In this document: piece after piece, positions 26,506 to 33,716 of the stretch | Numbering within the stretch: the stretch's first letter is position 1 | How the letters are laid out: each line of letters opens with the position of its first letter | NCBI GenBank assembly: GCA_022843175.1 | Contig: JALHOE010000047.1 | Coordinates: 1 to 45,093 of the forward strand | Direction: 5' to 3' | DNA: 45,093 nt | Source of the DNA: Deltaproteobacteria bacterium | GTDB lineage: Bacteria > Myxococcota_A > Polyangia > Polyangiales > JADJMO01 | Notes under the pieces: model-generated | Databases searched by the model: none | The model's input: only the letters and a program-made list of their open reading frames with translations | What the model was told of the DNA's origin: nothing | Position numbers and translations under genes: made by a program

Positions 26506-28494
26506 TCAGAGACCGCCGCAGTCCGCGCTCGTCTCGCAGGCGTTGAAACAGGAGCTCTTGCACGAGTAAGTCGAGCTGGTGATGCAGAAGTTCTTCGTGT
26601 TGCAGGTCTTCGCGTTGCAGCAGACGGTCGACGTCCCGTAGCAGTTCGATCGGCAGACGACCGCGTCGGTGCCGCTGCAGTAGTACTTCGAGCCGCACTG
26701 CGCGGTGCCGCACGAGGTGCCGGGCGCGTACGAGAGCGGCTTGCAGCCGCCGCACGCGTTCTGCGTGCCGGCGACGCAGGTCGTGCCGTTGTTGCCCGCG
26801 TTGCACTTCCAGGTGCCGCACGTCGCGCTGGTGCACGCGGTGCCGGGCGAGCCGCCCGTCCACTTGATGGCGCTCGGCTGGCAGACGCCGCACTCGTTGA
26901 GCGCGTCGCCCACGCACACGAGCGCGTTCTTGTCGGCCGCGCACTGCATGGTGCCGCAACCGGTGGCCCCGCACTTGGTTCCGATGCTGCCGGTGATGGG
27001 CATGCACCCGCCGCAGATGTTGGGCGTGTCGCCCTCGCACTTCAGCGACTTGTCGGCCTGACAGCGCCAGGTGCCGCAGGTGCCGCACGCGGCGTCCTTG
27101 GTGCCGGGCAGCGCGCCACAGCCACCGCATGCGTTCTTCGCGACGCAGTCGGTGCACTTGCCCGTCGAGGTGTCGCACTCCGGCGTCGGCGCAGAGCACT
27201 GCGCGTTGCTCGAGCAGGTGGTCGTGCAGACGCCGGCGCCCGTGCAGCCGAACGCGCATGCGGTGCCGCTCGTCCAGTTACCGGTCGCGTCGCACGTTTG
27301 CGGGATGCTGCCGCTGCACTGCTTGGCACCGGGCACGCAGACTCCGCTACAGACGCCTTCGCCGCTGCACACGTTGCACGTGGCCGTTGTCGTCCACGCG
27401 CCGCCCGCGGAGCACGTCTGCGACTCACGACCGCTGCAGCGCTTGGCGCCGGGGACGCACGCGCCAGCGCACGCGCCGCCGCTGCAGACGAACGGGCACA
27501 GCGTCTTGTCGACCCACGTCGCCGAGGCGGTGCACTCCTGCACCGAGCGCCCGCTGCACTGCGTGGTGCCCGCGAGGCAGACCACGCACTTGCCCGACGT
27601 TCGATCGCAGATCGGCAGCGACGGGTTCGTGCACTCGGTCTCGGCCTTGCAGCCGGCGCACGTGCCCGCGTCGCAGCTGAACTCGCAGGGCGACGCGGCG
27701 CTCACCCACTTGCCCGTCGCGTCGCACGTCTGCGGCGTCTTGCCGGAGCACTGCTTGCTGCCCGGCGTACACTCGCCGGCGCAAACACCGGCGCTGCACA
27801 CGAACGGGCATGCGGTCCCGGGGATGTAGGTGCCGCTCGCGTCGCACGTCTCCGGCACGAGGCCGTTGCACTGCTTCGCGCCGAGCGTGCACTTGTCGAC
27901 GCACGCTCCCTCGGCGCAGACGCTCGCGCACGCGGTGCCGAGCGTGCGCTTACCGCTCGCGTCGCACGTCCACGGCGTGGTGCCCTCGCAACCCTTGGTG
28001 CCCGGGGTGCACTCGCCTCCGCACGCGCCGGACTGACAGACGTACGTGCACGGCGCCTCGTCGAGCCAGGTGCCGGCCGAGTCGCACTTCTGCGGCGTCT
28101 TGCCGTCGGCCTTGCACTGAGTCGCGCCGGGGGTGCAGCTGCCGCTGCACGCGCTGCCGAGGCAGAGGACCTTGCACACCTCGACGTCGGCCCAGCCGCT
28201 GCCGACGGCGTTGCACTGCTGAAGCAGCGTGCCGGCGCAGCGCCGCGTCGCCGGCTCGCACAGCTTCGGGCCGGTATCGACCGGGGTCGACGTGTCGGCG
28301 CCGCCGTCGGGCATGGAGCTGTCGGGGACCGTGGAGTCCTGCTCGGGCGCGCCGCTGTCGACGCTCGGCGTCGACGTGTCGACGGCGATGGAGGCGTCCT
28401 CGCTCGGGTTGGTTTGTTCGATCCCGACGATCAGCTGACAGCCGCTCGTGGCGACACCGATCACAACCGCAAGAGCACGTACAGCGCGCGACAT
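26506..28494 (-). CDS. large Cys-rich repeat lipoprotein
   Basis: This 662-residue lipoprotein has a signal peptide ending S-G-C (Cys19), then an acidic, Ser/Thr/Asp-rich linker (about 25-75). A first array of about eight degenerate repeats of roughly 45 residues follows, with pattern C-x-P-G-A-K-Q-C-S-G...P-Q-T-C-D-A-T-G-x-W...C-x3-C-x4-C. A second array of four to five repeats is built on C-G-G-C-x-P and C-G-x-W-x-C. The even, heavy Cys content points to many disulfides and a rigid, surface-exposed stalk. I know such Cys-repeat lipoproteins from Polyangia without assigned roles. ATG at 28494 is preceded by GAGGAG. The upstream open frame to 28731 is not conserved in character and crosses repeats. 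It probably sits on the outer membrane. Confidence 0.85.
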   Translation of the reverse strand: MSRAVRALAVVIGVATSGCQLIVGIEQTNPSEDASIAVDTSTPSVDSGAPEQDSTVPDSSMPDGGADTSTPVDTGPKLCEPATRRCAGTLLQQCNAVGSGWADVEVCKVLCLGSACSGSCTPGATQCKADGKTPQKCDSAGTWLDEAPCTYVCQSGACGGECTPGTKGCEGTTPWTCDASGKRTLGTACASVCAEGACVDKCTLGAKQCNGLVPETCDASGTYIPGTACPFVCSAGVCAGECTPGSKQCSGKTPQTCDATGKWVSAASPCEFSCDAGTCAGCKAETECTNPSLPICDRTSGKCVVCLAGTTQCSGRSVQECTASATWVDKTLCPFVCSGGACAGACVPGAKRCSGRESQTCSAGGAWTTTATCNVCSGEGVCSGVCVPGAKQCSGSIPQTCDATGNWTSGTACAFGCTGAGVCTTTCSSNAQCSAPTPECDTSTGKCTDCVAKNACGGCGALPGTKDAACGTCGTWRCQADKSLKCEGDTPNICGGCMPITGSIGTKCGATGCGTMQCAADKNALVCVGDALNECGVCQPSAIKWTGGSPGTACTSATCGTWKCNAGNNGTTCVAGTQNACGGCKPLSYAPGTSCGTAQCGSKYYCSGTDAVVCRSNCYGTSTVCCNAKTCNTKNFCITSSTYSCKSSCFNACETSADCGGL

Positions 28495-28600
28495 CGCAAT
28501 CTCCTCGGACAGAAGGTAGTTCGGGCGACTATCCCCGTGGTCCCGGCGCAGGGCAAGCCGCCTGGCGTTACCAAGAAAAATCAACGTCCACCGGATGCGC

Positions 28601-28682
28601 CGGGAGCCGCGACCGCCAGGGAGCGGGTTGTCGATGGTTGTCAGTGCCCAATACAACCCGCCTCGCTCACGCTCGCGGCTCC
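28601..28682. repeat. second palindromic repeat family, inverted pair
   Basis: The left arm (28601-28630, starting CGGGAGCCGCG and ending GAGCGGGTTG) is matched in inverse by the right arm (28654-28682, starting CAACCCG and ending CGGCTCC), around a loop of about 23 nt. The same arms occur at 1163-1287. It lies between the Cys-rich lipoprotein (start 28494) and the stop of the membrane-protein gene (28980), both minus strand, so it is in the 3' region of the latter. Confidence 0.85.
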
Positions 28683-28850
28683 ACCTGACGACGGCCCCTT
28701 CGGCGGTGGGTATCGAGCGTATTGCCATCAAGACGACGCGGATCCGACCTACCGCGTGTGGTCCGGCACGACCGACCCATCGTGCTGTGGTCCCAAGGGC
28801 GGACCCAGTAGTGAGTCGGTAGTGCGGCAGCCGAGGAATAGGTGGAGCGC

Positions 28851-28976
28851 CGCAACCGCAACCGCAGGCCCAGGCGCACGCTCAAGCGCAGGCGCAGGCG
28901 CAGGCGCAGGCGCAGGCGCAGGCGCAGGCGCAAGCGCAAGCGCAAGCGCAAGCCCAAGCCCAGCCGCAGCCGCCCG
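28851..28976. repeat. 21-unit hexanucleotide tandem array
   Basis: There are 21 consecutive 6-bp units. The centre is seven exact CGCAGG units (28887-28928) followed by four exact CGCAAG units (28929-28952), with degenerate units on both sides. The array ends three bases from the stop codon of the membrane-protein gene. The minus-strand frame reads as a run of Leu-Arg and is not a gene. The rest of the 485-nt gap (28495-28979) holds the inverted pair at 28601-28682 and nothing else I can support. Slippage makes the array a probable strain-variable locus. Confidence 0.93.
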
Positions 28977-28979
28977 CCG

Positions 28980-29630
28980 TCAGTACCTCCACCCGAGCAC
29001 GCCCATACCGACCACGTTCATCGCGACCGCGACCCCGTAAATCGCCCCGATCGCGATCGGTCTCCTCTCCGAGCGCATCGCCAGCACGAGGATCGTCGCG
29101 ACATAGAAGTGGAAGTACCCGAACAAGAAGATCAGCCACACCCCGGCGAAGGAGCGGTTCCAGAACGGGTACTCCCACACCAGCAGTCCGCCGACGTTCA
29201 GCATCCACTCCACAGCCACGCAGAACGCCGAGTACGCGATCGCCCAGAACCAACGATCGGGCAGGCCGAGGATCTTCGCGTCGCGCTCGGTCGACAGCGT
29301 GTGGAAGAACACCAGGCCGGCGAGCGCGAACATGAACATGATCTCGAGGTTCCACCCGACCATCGTGCGGAGCGCCGTCTTGCCGGGCGCCGTCCACAGC
29401 GCCGAGCGGTGGGTCAGGTTCAGGATCCAGCCGTTGATCGTCTCGTTGACGAAATCCATCCCGAACAGCGTGAGGCCGGCGTGGATCGCGTCCCACTTGC
29501 CGGTGCGTCGCGCGCGCGCCGCTTCCTTCGCGTAGAGGTAGAGCACGATCGCGAGCAGCGGGATCGCGTACCACTCGAGCGTCGACGGGTCGCGGAGCCG
29601 CTCCAACGCTTGTTCGGAGGCTTTGGTCAC
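28980..29630 (-). CDS. six-helix integral membrane protein, unknown function
   Basis: This 216-residue protein has about six membrane helices, near residues 20-36, 50-72, 93-113, 124-148, 160-186 and 191-213. It has polar signatures between them: F-V-N-E-T-I-N-G-W, G-W-N-L-E-I-M and A-V-E-W-M-L-N. I recognise no family. The conserved-looking acidic and Asn residues inside helices (Glu, Asn, Trp) could line a small-molecule site. The start is GTG at 29630; the nearby ATG at 29640 is out of frame. It is divergent from the TetR gene, and a 20-bp palindrome lies in the shared 104-nt gap, so it is probably co-regulated with the TetR-glycyl radical operon and may transport or sense the substrate. 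That link is inferred from the layout only. Confidence 0.78.
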   Translation of the reverse strand: MTKASEQALERLRDPSTLEWYAIPLLAIVLYLYAKEAARARRTGKWDAIHAGLTLFGMDFVNETINGWILNLTHRSALWTAPGKTALRTMVGWNLEIMFMFALAGLVFFHTLSTERDAKILGLPDRWFWAIAYSAFCVAVEWMLNVGGLLVWEYPFWNRSFAGVWLIFLFGYFHFYVATILVLAMRSERRPIAIGAIYGVAVAMNVVGMGVLGWRY

Positions 29631-29660
29631 GCGTGAGCATCCCGCCCGCCGGTGGGGGTG

Positions 29661-29680
29661 GGCATGATCTCGGTCATGCC
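29661..29680. promoter_or_regulatory. candidate TetR operator
   Basis: GGCATGA-N6-TCATGCC is a perfect inverted repeat with 7-bp arms in the gap between the divergent membrane-protein gene (start 29630) and the TetR gene (ATG 29735). Size, symmetry and position are typical of a TetR-family operator controlling both directions. Confidence 0.6.
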
Positions 29681-29734
29681 GGCCGGAGCGCGGCCTTGCC
29701 GAAGTTGACCAAGCGCCTAAACCTATCGCCCAAG

Positions 29735-30361
29735 ATGCAGGATCGGACCCGCCTGAAGATTCTCGGCGCCGCGGACCGGCTGTTCGGCGAGCTCGGCTTC
29801 GACGCGACGACCACGCGCGACATCGCCGAGCGCTCCGGCGTCAACAAAGCCCTCATCCACTATCACTTCGGCACCAAGGACGAGCTCCTCGAGGCGCTGC
29901 TCGACGGCTACTACGCGCGCCTCACCGCCACGCTGACGGCGGCCCTCGGCAAGCGCGCCTCGATCCGGGAGCAGGCCGAGGACGTGGTCGACGCCTATGC
30001 GGACTTCCTCGCGGAGAACCGCACCTTCTGCTGCATCGTGCAGCGCGAGGTCGCGAGCGGAAGGCACGTCGAGCGGATCGTGGAGCGCACGCTCCCCGCC
30101 TTTCAGCTCGGAGTGCAGTGGCTCGCGGAGCTCTCGCCGCACGCTCCGGACGATCTCGAGCTCACCCACGTGCTCACCAGCGTCTACGGCATGGTGGTCA
30201 CCTACTTCACGCACGGACACGTGCTCCAACGGCTCAACGGCGTCGATCCGTTCGCGCCCGCGGCGCTCGAGAGCCGCAAGCGCCACGTGCGCCGCGTCGT
30301 CGCGCTCCTGTTCCGCGAGCTGCGGCGCAAGCCGGCACCCAAGAAAGGAAAGCGTCGATGA
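29735..30361 (+). CDS. TetR/AcrR family transcriptional regulator
   Basis: This 208-residue regulator has an N-terminal TetR helix-turn-helix (residues about 5-50). It reads I-L-G-A-A-D-R-L-F...T-T-T-R-D-I-A-E-R-S-G-V-N-K-A-L-I-H-Y-H-F-G-T-K-D-E-L, very close to the family consensus. The all-helical C-terminal ligand-binding domain has two adjacent Cys near residue 98. I took ATG at 29735, just before the HTH; TTG at 29696 has a better ribosome-binding site (GGAG 29685-29688) and would add 13 basic residues. The stop overlaps the start of the glycyl radical enzyme gene (ATGA at 30358-30361), so regulator and enzyme are cotranscribed and coupled. It probably represses its own operon and the divergent membrane-protein gene through the palindrome at 29661-29680. 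The ligand is unknown. Confidence 0.92.
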   Translation: MQDRTRLKILGAADRLFGELGFDATTTRDIAERSGVNKALIHYHFGTKDELLEALLDGYYARLTATLTAALGKRASIREQAEDVVDAYADFLAENRTFCCIVQREVASGRHVERIVERTLPAFQLGVQWLAELSPHAPDDLELTHVLTSVYGMVVTYFTHGHVLQRLNGVDPFAPAALESRKRHVRRVVALLFRELRRKPAPKKGKRR

Positions 30362-32871
30362 GCGCGCTCCACCCGAAGAACGCGGCGCAGAAGGAGCGGC
30401 TGCTCCGCGCCGAGCACTGGCTCTGCATGGAGCGCGCCCGCTACTACACCGAGGCGCACCGCGAGACCGAGGGGCAGCACCCGTCGTTGCGCGCGGCGAA
30501 AGCCCTCGCGCGCGTCCTCGAGAAGATGACCGTGCGCATCGAGCCCGACGAGCTCCTCGTGGGAAACCGCTCCACCAAGCTCATCGCGCCGCCCATCGCC
30601 CCCGAACGCGGCGACTTCACCTTCGTGTTCGAGCACCTCTTCGACGAGCTGAGGGCGTTTGGCTACCGCATCGAGCCGCACGACGAGCGCGTGCTCTTCG
30701 ACGAGCTCATCCCCTACTGGAGGGGCAAGACGGTGCGCGACGCGAAGATCGCCGCGCTCGAGTCGCACCAGCTCTCGAGCAAGCTCGACCTGTCGCCGGG
30801 GGAGGTGCGCCGCAAGCTGCGTAGCTTCGGCGTGCGCAAGCTCGTGCGGCTCGTCGACGAGGACACGCCGGAGACGCTCCGCGCGCGCGCGGTCCGCGCC
30901 GGTCGCCTGGCGCTCGAGCTGCCGCGGCTGGTCCGGGCGGTGCGCGCGGGCGCCGGGGACAACCTCAAGGGCCGCGGTCGCTGCACCGACACGCAGGCCC
31001 ACATCGTCCTCGGACACAAGAACGTGCTGCGCCTCGGGTTCTCGGGCATTCGCGAGCAAGCGCGCACGCGCATGGAGCACGCGCGCGACGACGGCGAGCG
31101 AGCGTTCCTCGAGAGCGTCGAGATCGTTTGCGACGCGATGCGCGCGTTCTCCGAGCGGTTCGCGGCGTTGGCGCGCACCGAGGCGAGCGCCGTCGCCGAT
31201 CCCGAGCGGCGCGCGGAGCTCGAGGGCATCGCCGACGCGTGCAGCCGCGTGCCCTGGCTCCCCCCGCGAACCTTCGCCGAGGCCGTGCAGTCGATGTGGT
31301 TCACGCAGAACGCGGCGATCATCAGCTACGGCGCGGGCAGCGGCATCACGCCCGGCCGCGTCGACCAGCTGCTGTTCCCGTACTTCGAGGCCGACCTGGC
31401 GAGCGGCGCGCTCACGCGGGCGCACGCGCTGCGGCTGCTCGAGGAGCTCATCGTCAAGTTGAACAACAACGTCGTCATCTGGCCCAACCTCGGCGGGGCC
31501 AAGCTCAACCACCTCGGCTCCGACGTCGAGAACATCACGCTCGGCGGGGTCGACGCGCACGGCAACGACGCGACCAACGAGCTCACCCACCTGTTCATCG
31601 AGGCGCTCGCCAACACCAACCTCGCGACCACCGCGTCGTTCCGCGTCTCGCAGAAGAGCCCGCGGGAGTTCGTGCGACAGGTGGTGGCGATCCACCGCCG
31701 CTCGAACTCCCCGGCCTTCCTCAACGACGAGACGGCCATCGCGGCGTTGGTCCGCGATGGATACGCCCTCGAGGACGCGCGCCAGTACTGTCTCGTCGGG
31801 TGCGTGGAGCCGAGCGGAAACGGCGACACCTACGGCGCGACGGGGGGCTCGAAGGTCTACTTCCCCACCGCGCTCGACATGGTGTTCAACCGGGGCCGGA
31901 CGACCTTCTTCGGCAACCGCGACGGCGTCGACACCGGGGATCCGTCGCAGATGGCCTCGTTCGACGAGGTGCTCGCGGCGTTCTACCGCCAGCTCGATTC
32001 GCTGGTGGAGTGGGTCACCGAGGCCACCAACCTGCGCGACGCGATCTGGGCCGAGCGGTTCCACAACCCGCTCATCTCGAGCACGATCGACGGCTGCATC
32101 GACAACGCGAAGGACATGACCGCGGGCGGCGCGCGCTACAACTTCGGCGCGGTCGGCGGCGGCGGCCTCGGCACGGTGGTGGACTCGCTCGCCGCCATTC
32201 GCAAATTCGTCTTCGAGGACCGCGTGGTCACGATGGCAGAGCTCGGCGAGGCGCTCGCCACGGACTTCCGCGGACGCGAGGCGCTGCGGCAGCGACTCTC
32301 GAGCGGGCCCCGCTTCGGCAACGACCTCGACGAGGTGGACAGCCTCGCGCGGGAGCTCGTCGCGCGCTTCTGCGCGAAGGTGCGCTCGCGAAAGACCGCG
32401 TGCGGCGGCCACTACAAAGCGAGCCTCATCTCCTATGGACTCAACGTCTACGAGGGCGCGCTCGAGCCGGCGACACCCGACGGGCGCCGCGCGGGCGAGC
32501 CGCTGTCCAACAGCATGTCGCCGAGCAACGGCGCCGAGCGAAGGGGCCCGACCGCGGCGCTGAGCTCGCTCGCGCGCATCGATCACACGGCGATCGGCTA
32601 CGGCAACTCGGTCAACATGCGCCTCCCGGTCGGCCTCCTCGCAACCGAGAAGGGCGTCGACAGCGCCGCGCACCTCGTTCGCGCCTACTTCGACAAGGGC
32701 GGCTTCCACCTGCAGTTCAACACCGCCGACTCGGCCACGCTGCGAGCGGCGCAGCGCACGCCGGACGCGTACGCCGATCTCATCGTGCGGGTGTCGGGTT
32801 ACTCCGCGTACTTCACGCGCCTCGGGCGCCGGATTCAGGACGACATCATCGGTCGCACGGAGCTCGCGTGA
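30358..32871 (+). CDS. glycyl radical enzyme (pyruvate formate-lyase superfamily), substrate unknown
   Basis: This 837-residue enzyme has a PFL-like domain (about 10-700) and a C-terminal glycine radical domain (about 720-837). The active-site loop is V-G-C-V-E-P, with thiyl-radical Cys482 and Glu484. This Cys-x-Glu arrangement marks dehydratase, lyase and decarboxylase members (glycerol dehydratase, choline lyase, arylacetate decarboxylases), not true pyruvate formate-lyase, which has two adjacent Cys. The radical loop R-V-S-G-Y-S-A has Gly814. I-S-Y-G-A-G-S-G-I-T-P-G-R occurs near 320-332. After the Cys the sequence is S-G-N-G-D-T-Y-G-A-T-G-G-S, which I cannot place in a known subclass. ATG at 30358 has AAAGGAA before it. 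Its stop overlaps the activase start by 4 nt. These enzymes are killed by oxygen, so it implies anaerobic or microaerobic use in this organism. Confidence 0.93.
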   Translation: MSALHPKNAAQKERLLRAEHWLCMERARYYTEAHRETEGQHPSLRAAKALARVLEKMTVRIEPDELLVGNRSTKLIAPPIAPERGDFTFVFEHLFDELRAFGYRIEPHDERVLFDELIPYWRGKTVRDAKIAALESHQLSSKLDLSPGEVRRKLRSFGVRKLVRLVDEDTPETLRARAVRAGRLALELPRLVRAVRAGAGDNLKGRGRCTDTQAHIVLGHKNVLRLGFSGIREQARTRMEHARDDGERAFLESVEIVCDAMRAFSERFAALARTEASAVADPERRAELEGIADACSRVPWLPPRTFAEAVQSMWFTQNAAIISYGAGSGITPGRVDQLLFPYFEADLASGALTRAHALRLLEELIVKLNNNVVIWPNLGGAKLNHLGSDVENITLGGVDAHGNDATNELTHLFIEALANTNLATTASFRVSQKSPREFVRQVVAIHRRSNSPAFLNDETAIAALVRDGYALEDARQYCLVGCVEPSGNGDTYGATGGSKVYFPTALDMVFNRGRTTFFGNRDGVDTGDPSQMASFDEVLAAFYRQLDSLVEWVTEATNLRDAIWAERFHNPLISSTIDGCIDNAKDMTAGGARYNFGAVGGGGLGTVVDSLAAIRKFVFEDRVVTMAELGEALATDFRGREALRQRLSSGPRFGNDLDEVDSLARELVARFCAKVRSRKTACGGHYKASLISYGLNVYEGALEPATPDGRRAGEPLSNSMSPSNGAERRGPTAALSSLARIDHTAIGYGNSVNMRLPVGLLATEKGVDSAAHLVRAYFDKGGFHLQFNTADSATLRAAQRTPDAYADLIVRVSGYSAYFTRLGRRIQDDIIGRTELA

Positions 32872-33617
32872 GCCCGAGCGAGGACTGCCGCGTCTTCGAC
32901 ATTCAGCGCTTCTCCATCCACGACGGCCCCGGCATTCGCACCACGGTGTTCCTCGAGGGCTGCCCGCTGCGCTGCGCCTGGTGCCAGAACCCGGAGTCGT
33001 TCGTCAGCGACGCGGCCCGCGCGATGACGCCCGCGGCGATCGTGGCCGAGGTGCTGCGGGATCGAGACTTCTTCGCGGTGAGCGGCGGCGGCATGACCGT
33101 ATCGGGCGGAGAGCCGCTGCTCCACCTCGCGCCGGTTCGCGCGCTGCTCGCGGAGGCCAAGCGCCATGGCCTGCACACCTGCGTGCAGACCTCGGGCGCG
33201 GTGCCCTCGGAGAATGTCGCGGCGGTGCTCGGGCTCGTCGACGTGTTCCAGTTCGACCTCAAACATATGAACGCCGAGCGCCACCGCGCGCTCACCGGCG
33301 CGACCAACGAGCGCATCCTCCGAAACGCGACCCTCTTGGTGGAGCGCGGCGCCACGGTGCAGTTCCGCACGCCCCTGGTGCCGGGCGTCAACGACGACGA
33401 GGAAAACCTCAACGCCCTCGCGCAGTTCTTCACCGGGCTCGGGATCACGACGATGGAGCTGGTCCCGTATCACCGGCTCTACCTGGAGAAGTACGCGTCG
33501 CTGGGTCTTCGGGCCCCGCGCGAAGATCTCGAGCCGCCATCGCCGAGCGAGCGTCGGCGCGCAGCGGAGCGTTTGCGCCGGGACGGCGTGCTCGCCCACG
33601 TCGACCCCCACGAATAG
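32868..33617 (+). CDS. glycyl radical enzyme activase (radical SAM), minimal PflA-like form
   Basis: This 249-residue radical SAM protein installs the glycyl radical on the upstream enzyme. It starts F-D-I-Q-R-F-S-I-H-D-G-P-G-I-R-T-T, characteristic of activases. It has C-x3-C-x2-C for the 4Fe-4S cluster (C-P-L-R-C-A-W-C, about 30-37) and S-G-G-E-P-L near 80 for SAM binding. Between the cluster and that motif there is no Cys-rich ferredoxin-like insertion, which most activases of dehydratase-type glycyl radical enzymes carry; length and layout match PflA. The start is GTG at 32868 overlapping the enzyme stop (GTGA), with GGAG five bases before. The TAG stop is the first three bases of an inverse palindromic repeat. 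Its assignment as activase is secure from sequence and context. Confidence 0.94.
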   Translation: MSPSEDCRVFDIQRFSIHDGPGIRTTVFLEGCPLRCAWCQNPESFVSDAARAMTPAAIVAEVLRDRDFFAVSGGGMTVSGGEPLLHLAPVRALLAEAKRHGLHTCVQTSGAVPSENVAAVLGLVDVFQFDLKHMNAERHRALTGATNERILRNATLLVERGATVQFRTPLVPGVNDDEENLNALAQFFTGLGITTMELVPYHRLYLEKYASLGLRAPREDLEPPSPSERRRAAERLRRDGVLAHVDPHE

Positions 33618-33716
33618 GCGCGCGCGTAAGCGAGCGCCTATCCCGCAGGCGCTCGCTTACGCGCGCGCCTATCTCGCAGGCGCTCGCTTACGCGCGCGCC
33701 TATCTCGCAGGCGCTA
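33615..33716. repeat. three palindromic repeat copies plus a truncated fourth at a convergent junction
   Basis: There is an inverse copy at 33615-33640 and forward copies at 33647-33671 and 33678-33702, then a truncated copy keeping only AGGCGCT (33709-33715). The forward copies form a 31-bp direct tandem. All loops are of the TTAC type. The activase stop TAG (33615-33617) is inside the first copy, and the M13 peptidase stop (33714-33716) overlaps the end of the truncated one. Confidence 0.95.

Noticed and set aside
28667-28957. Small minus-strand frame with a run of Leu-Arg
   Set aside because: It is produced by the hexanucleotide array and has no sensible start context.
29633-29734. N-terminal extension of TetR to a GTG at 29633
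   Set aside because: It would encode Gly/Pro-rich sequence across the operator palindrome, and the HTH starts only at about 29750.
30358-32871. Pyruvate formate-lyase as the specific function
   Set aside because: The active site has Cys482-Val-Glu484 and not two adjacent Cys.
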